In this document: positions 59,313-64,000 of the stretch, in pieces
Numbering within the stretch: the stretch's first letter is position 1
How the letters are laid out: each line of letters starts with the position of its first letter
Assembly (NCBI GenBank): GCA_944990035.1
Contig: CALYLX010000114.1
Location: 278,694-342,693 of the forward strand
Origin: Clitopilus passeckerianus
Lineage: Eukaryota > Basidiomycota > Agaricomycetes > Agaricales > Entolomataceae
Direction of reading: 5' to 3'
Length of the DNA: 64,000 bases
Translations under genes and position numbers: made by a program
The notes under the pieces: model-generated
Seen by the model: only the letters and a program-made list of their open reading frames with translations
What the model was told of the DNA's origin: nothing
Databases searched by the model: none

Positions 59313-59835
59313 GATACAAATTCCATGAGTTATTTATTACTTTCAGAGACTCGGTAACTTCAATTTTATTTTTGAGAAACCCCCAGACCTTCGAAAAGTT
59401 GAATCCGGTCCTCCCAGAAGTGGACCCAGCACCTCGCGAGCGGATCCCTAAGCCCACCCATTGACCACTTCGCCTCGCTTAGTTACAGTTCTCATGTGTC
59501 GTATAATATCATTTAAATTGAAATAAAATTAATTACACCAAGAAACGAAGCGAGTACATGAGAACGTGACATCATTAAGGCCCAGTATGGACGCCAACCC
59601 TCATTGACGACGCGTTCACGAAGATCAACGTGGCGCACACCGGGCCGCATCAGTAGCTGGCTTGTCACGCTAAGATGAAGTTGTCGAGATGGGGCACAAC
59701 CCTCTGAGAACACACGGTTGGCGTAACCCCTTCCCTTATTCCATTATTTCTGTCGTATGTTATGCAAATAATAAAATACCCATCTCGGATAATAATTAAT
59801 GAACGTGCACCAAGTTCTCTCGGCGATATAATCAT

Positions 59836-59856
59836 GACCGAACGCGTTTAGAGTCA
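59836..59856 (+). repeat. short repeated motif, copy 1
   Basis: A motif close to CCGAACGCGTTTAGAG. Related copies lie at 60008-60029 (CCGAATGCCTTTGGAG) and 61715-61737 (CCGAACGCATTTAGAG), the last two preceded by CAACG. Confidence 0.45.
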
Positions 59857-60007
59857 GATAATTCTAAAGTACACGGAGATCACATTTGTCACTATCGTCG
59901 CTTATTTAAAGATCTGTGTTTCGTTAGCCACAAGTCCCCGTCAAATGTATTGAATGGTGCGAACAGTGACCGCAAATTTGGCAGCACCAGAGGGCAGAGT
60001 ACGTTCG

Positions 60008-60029
60008 GCAACGCCGAATGCCTTTGGAG
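60008..60029 (+). repeat. short repeated motif, copy 2
   Basis: Diverged copy of the motif at 59836-59856, preceded by CAACG. Confidence 0.4.
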
Positions 60030-60297
60030 ATCAGTCCAGATTGATGAATTCACTCGTTACACTGACCCATAGGGCGGATATTGCAGGAGATGAGTGTAGA
60101 TATTGCATTCAGATGACGTTCGTCGTTGCCGAACGCGGTTGTGATGTAGTAAAATCTGGCTACCTCTATCACTCCACGTTGACGGTTGCATTAACCATCC
60201 CCCAAGCCTTCGGCCACGCCGCACTCCTTCAACACTTGATGTCAAATATCTCGTGGGGAGCGATATATCCCGATATGAGACCTACTGGCACCATAAG

Positions 60298-60426
60298 TAC
60301 GCCCTTGACCGTCTGAAATCTGCCCAAACGTTGCATGGGCATCCCGGAATTCAAACCCCGACGCCAAAAGACTCGCGTTCAAAAGTTCATTTGACGATTT
60401 GAAGGCCCAGCTGGAAATGAAATGGT
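60298..60426 (+). repeat. subtelomeric direct repeat, copy 2
   Basis: Second copy of the repeat at 59168-59312, in the same orientation about 1.1 kb away, with scattered substitutions and a small deletion in the left half. Confidence 0.7.
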
Positions 60427-60712
60427 TTGTGCTTTATATCATTAGATTCAGGTTAGAAAGTACTTCAATTTGGTATAGGAGCTGTGAGATAGTATTCACA
60501 GGTCAAGCCGAAGTCGTTCCCAGCCTTTGAGGCGCCGAGTGAAAATACGTTGAGATCAAGAAACTCGTGCGCACATCTCGAGGAGAAACGGGACCCTAGA
60601 CGGTTATCCTAACCATTCACAGAGGATTCTGACTGATACGAGAGGCTAACATTGAGGTGCAAGTCATTCTGATCATTGGACTTGACGCGATACAGTCCGA
60701 AAATTCGACAAG

Positions 60713-60782
60713 TCCTTGTGACCTAGCGGTTTGATCGCGTTGGTGCGTCGTCAAAGTCGCGAGTTCGACTCTAGCTAGGTAG
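60713..60782 (+). other. tRNA-like relic or SINE-head-like element
   Basis: A 7-bp perfectly complementary pair (ACCTAGC at 60721-60727, GCTAGGT at 60774-60780) encloses a B-box-like GAGTTCGACTC at 60761-60771 and an A-box-like stretch (CTAGCGGTTTGATCG). The D and anticodon arms do not fold into a normal cloverleaf and no anticodon can be assigned, so it is not a functional tRNA as far as I can see. Confidence 0.35.
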
Positions 60783-61714
60783 TCTGTAGATAGTCAATCT
60801 CACTAGGTCGTTTGTGGCTTCAGTAGTAATACGACGGACTTAGCCAGTAGAACACGGTCAGTTTACAATAAGTTGCGATGTGAGAATTGAATGTGCAGCC
60901 AAATGAGCTACCAGAAAGACTGCATTCGGATTAATCAGCGACCTGAAGGCATTCAAATGGCCGCTATTGAGTGCTGAGTGCTAATGGCGAAGTCTACTGC
61001 GTGATGTTGAAAACTTTCTACTTGTGACTGATACCAACTGTAGACGGCGTCTCATCCCTAATATTCACTCCTACGTACATCAATTAAGATATTGTGACTA
61101 TACGTGAAATCTATCTTCAAAATGAAGCATGATGTGTTCGAAATTCATTGTAATTGGCGTTGGAAACGCTGATTCAATGTTCACAAAAGTATGGTACCAC
61201 ATCAGCCACACCTGACGAAAACGTACATTGCAGCGGTTTGTGAGTATGGAGCAACACATAAGAGATGGAGTCGAGGTATTGTCGGTCCTACATGTCTGCG
61301 TAGATTAGAATTGGGTGCCTGTATATTAAAACCTGTCCAGACGGTCGACATTTTTCTGGGGTTCGGTAATTTCAAGGACCTAGATCGAGTCAGAGCAATC
61401 GTGAATTCAGACAATTCAGTCATAGCAAAGATCGTCCATCTGAGTTCTAGGGAAGGAATACTTGTCAAATGTGCTGAATCCGTCAACCTGACTGGCCATA
61501 AGCGGCGGCAATGGGGTCACTTAGAGGTAAGGGCGTGGCGCAAACGCCAGGAGCAGTTGCGAATAAATCACAGAACGCCGCGATCTCTACACAATATTTT
61601 TAGGCCAATTTCACTGCGATTAATCACGCGATGAACGGTGTCCAGATGCAATGAGGCCCCTATCCGTAGTAAGAGTACCAATTATTGTGAATATCTACAA
61701 GATTCACGCCTTCG

Positions 61715-61737
61715 TCAACGCCGAACGCATTTAGAGT
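61715..61737 (+). repeat. short repeated motif, copy 3
   Basis: CAACGCCGAACGCATTTAG and flanks, the best-conserved copy of the motif at 59836-59856. Confidence 0.45.
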
Positions 61738-62516
61738 AGCATGATCCGGAGGAACAACTATCATGACCCCAGCTCTTACGCAAATATGCGTCATTCTAGC
61801 CGCTAGATTCCTGAATATGTGTCAAATGGCGCGGTTCGTGACCACGAATCTCACAGAGACTGGGGACATCATACGGTCAGCCTTGTCTTGTGTGATACAG
61901 GGATGGTTCCAACGATTTCTATTCTGATTTAGGTATCATACTACGTATACGCTGATCATACATATCTATGACTACTTGTAATTGGGTTACGGCAGCCTAG
62001 GACTCGTCAACTTCTTCGACAGTCCAATAGCAGCAGATGTGTCCATCAAGTTCGTGGGAAGAGGGGTGAGGTTCAGTTGCCTCTGATACCCACACCACCA
62101 TCTGCCATTTCGCCTCCACCAGCACCACCAACGCTGACCACCGCTCCTCCGCTGTGTGAGGAACGAACAGCAGCGTCAAGAACGTGAAAGAACGTCGAAA
62201 GACGCCTCAAGGACCTCAGGACATTGTGAAACGACGCAGCTGTGATAGCTGCGTCGTGTCATGATAACCAACGATCCAGGCTTCTGAAAGCCTCAGAAAT
62301 TGTTGTTTCATCTGAAGAAGGAAACCCAGGACGGAGAGTGGAGGCACGGTTGCCTCAGGGAGACCCGGTGAAGGCGGGATACCCCACGGTGCGTCACTGC
62401 GCCGTTTCCTTTACTTCTAAACTGACATCTTCATTCGTTTCGATTTTTCTTACAGGTTGTACCCCTAAGCGCGAGAAAGCACTCCCGCCCTTAGCCCACC
62501 ACCATCCCTCTGCCGT

Positions 62517-62530
62517 TTAGGGTTAGGGTT
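62517..62530 (+). repeat. telomere-like island
   Basis: TTTAGGGTTAGGG, about two units of the terminal-type repeat in the same orientation as the main array. Confidence 0.6.
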
Positions 62531-63342
62531 GTAGAGTTTCACGACCTTGCTGGAAGGCCGGAGCGAAGCGTAGGTCTGGAAGCTTGGGAGTAGGCGTGTA
62601 AGGCAGATGCGATGTCTGGAAAGTCCCAGAGGTTGATGAAACCACCTGGCCAGAACTTTCGCTGTTTATATACAGCTCATCAGTCCGTCGACATGTGTTT
62701 ACCTGACACCACACGGTGCGCCGTCGTGCAACCGTGCGGGACTCCTTATCATGTGTTATACTTACTTAGCTTGGCGCGCTATTTTCGTTGTTGACTTGCT
62801 AAAGTCCGAGACGCGATGGAACGGCGGAACGTTAACATGACGAAATGCGAGCATAACGAGATGTAACGAAACAGCTGAACTCGGGTCCTCGTGAGGCCAC
62901 GATCGATTCTGCACCTTCTAGACATTTCCCCTGTGGCACGGAGAAACCAGTGGAACGGTGAGTTCGATCATCTCGACGAGTGGATGTAGCGGAACTGCCC
63001 AAGGCGCATTGCATCATCCATACTAACGGCTATCTTGACGATATCCATCAAAACTACTCGTTAGCGATCAAGCGTTGGACTGAAGTAATCAAATCCAGTG
63101 TTAGTGTTCGGTTGTTACCTAGACGCGTGCGTAAACGGATGTCAACTAGACATCGTCGTGTCATACTCGACGCATTTGTATGGTATGTTGAGGTCTAAGG
63201 CCTGCCGAGTCGTTCCCCTTATGGGGGGATCAGTCCGGAGTTCGCGATAGTCCTTACCGCTTTAGCCGGTTTAGGTTTAGCTAACGGTGAACACAAGTAA
63301 GTAATAGTTCATCTACCTGAGAATCTCGATGAACTACGTACG

Positions 63343-63357
63343 GTTTAGGGTTTAGGG
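63343..63357 (+). repeat. telomere-like island
   Basis: Two perfect TTTAGGG units in the same orientation as the main array, with degenerate TTTAGG-like sequence at about 63271-63282. Confidence 0.65.
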
Positions 63358-63814
63358 TAATGCGGGGAGTACTCTCCGTCCCTAAGTTGAATCCTGCGAT
63401 GCCCAATATCGCTTGCAGAGGCGTAGCGACGCTCCCAATAAAGATGTCGTCACAATTTCCTGCATTACCATACGTTGATAAGTTGCCATAGTCTGCATAA
63501 GAGGTATATCCTTTCATACTAACTATTTCTTGTCACCCAATTAGGCCCTTATATCTGTTGCTACGGGAGGGAATGAGATGTCGACTAAACGTGCACAGAT
63601 CTCACCGTAGGAATTAGGGATCTTCGTCCGGGGAACACCCGGATACCAGAATCTAAACGCACAGATTTTAAGCGATGCGACGGGGAACGAGATGACGACT
63701 TAACGTGGATCAGATCTGCCCGACGATTATCAGCTAAAACGCTATTAAGCGTGCTGATCGACGTTTACCCGAGACTGTAGCAGTTAACTCGGTACCTGGC
63801 GGGTAACAATAGTC

Positions 63815-63951
63815 TTAGGGTTTAGGGTTTAGGGTTTAGGGTTTAGGGTTTAGGGTTAGGGTTTAGGGTTTAGGGTTTAGGGTTTAGGGTTTAGGGTTTA
63901 GGGTTTAGGGTTTAGGGTTTAGGGTTTAGGGTTTAGGGTTTAGGGTTTAGG
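63815..63951 (+). repeat. TTTAGGG telomeric-type tandem array
   Basis: About 20 head-to-tail 7-bp units TTTAGGG over 137 bp, with a single 6-bp TTAGGG unit near 63855-63860. The G-rich strand runs 5' to 3' toward the right edge, as at a right chromosome end. The array is followed by at least 49 nt of unrelated sequence, so as given it is interstitial or joined to other DNA. Confidence 0.95.
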
Positions 63952-64000
63952 TGCTGATGAGTTCTCGTAACAGGACGCAATTAACCTTAGCAATACGTAA

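Larger units (their letters stand above)
58619..63814. other. gene-poor subtelomere-like region
   Basis: No gene is supported in these 5.2 kb. There are diverged direct repeats, three copies of a short motif, a tRNA-like relic and two telomere-like islands, each listed separately. A plus-strand open frame at 61191-61634 (147 codons) has no recognisable pattern and no partner exon. The drop in coding signal right of the knottin pair, together with the terminal-type repeat array, suggests the approach to a chromosome end. Confidence 0.6.

Noticed and set aside
61191..61634. Plus-strand open frame of 147 codons in the subtelomere-like zone
   Set aside because: No protein family pattern and no neighbouring exon; likely chance.
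63815..63951. Tandem array as a CRISPR-like array
   Set aside because: The units are 7 bp with no spacers, and the sequence is a eukaryotic telomere-type repeat.

Overview
This window is nuclear DNA of a filamentous basidiomycete, most likely an Agaricomycete. The evidence is protein-coding genes cut by many short introns (about 47-70 nt, GTRNGT donors, CTAAY-like branch sites, YAG acceptors), F-box proteins, serine/threonine-rich single-pass membrane proteins, small secreted proteins and eukaryotic housekeeping genes such as MetAP1, Vti1, Mpv17/Sym1 and Cox8. No rRNA, CRISPR array or intact transposon was seen. Most gene models below were built by hand from splice signals, and each was kept only if the reading phase matched at every exon junction.

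Layout, left to right: 1-3.1 kb has no supportable gene. Then come an F-box protein (3.1-5.1 kb), a single-pass membrane protein (5.7-7.1 kb, minus), a Tyr/Pro-rich protein (7.7-8.6 kb, minus), a 14-exon methionine aminopeptidase 1 (10.9-12.8 kb, minus), a 1054-aa Ser/Pro-rich protein (15.0-18.2 kb), a beta-trefoil-like small protein (19.1-19.7 kb), an Mpv17/Sym1 family gene (20.5-21.6 kb), a polytopic membrane protein (22.5-23.7 kb), a doubtful small gene (24.3-24.6 kb), the SNARE Vti1 (24.9-25.8 kb, minus), two tandem F-box paralogues (26.0-29.2 kb), a secreted GPI-type protein (29.6-30.3 kb, minus), a 712-aa secreted protein (31.1-33.7 kb, minus), two tandem pseudokinase-like paralogues (34.6-36.9 and 37.7-40.1 kb, minus), a secreted helical protein (40.8-41.5 kb), a small basic protein (42.1-42.6 kb), a GH3 beta-glucosidase (42.8-45.9 kb, minus), an FAD-linked oxidase (47.3-49.4 kb), an SH3-TBC protein (49.7-55.3 kb, minus), Cox8/COX7c (55.9-56.2 kb, minus), and two convergent knottin-like small secreted proteins (57.7-58.6 kb).

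The last 5 kb is a gene-poor subtelomere-like zone. It holds diverged direct repeats, a tRNA-like relic, short telomere-like islands and a 137-bp array of TTTAGGG in the orientation expected for a right chromosome end, followed by 49 nt of non-telomeric sequence to the window edge.

The genes are independent and do not form one pathway. Three themes recur: housekeeping and organelle functions in the middle, secreted and extracellular proteins (beta-glucosidase, oxidase, knottins, GPI-type protein), and recent local duplications (F-box pair, pseudokinase pair, knottin pair). The points most worth checking are a putative 2-nt micro-exon in the MetAP1 gene, the plant-type telomere repeat, the premature TGA in one pseudokinase paralogue, and the TBC protein that lacks its glutamine finger.
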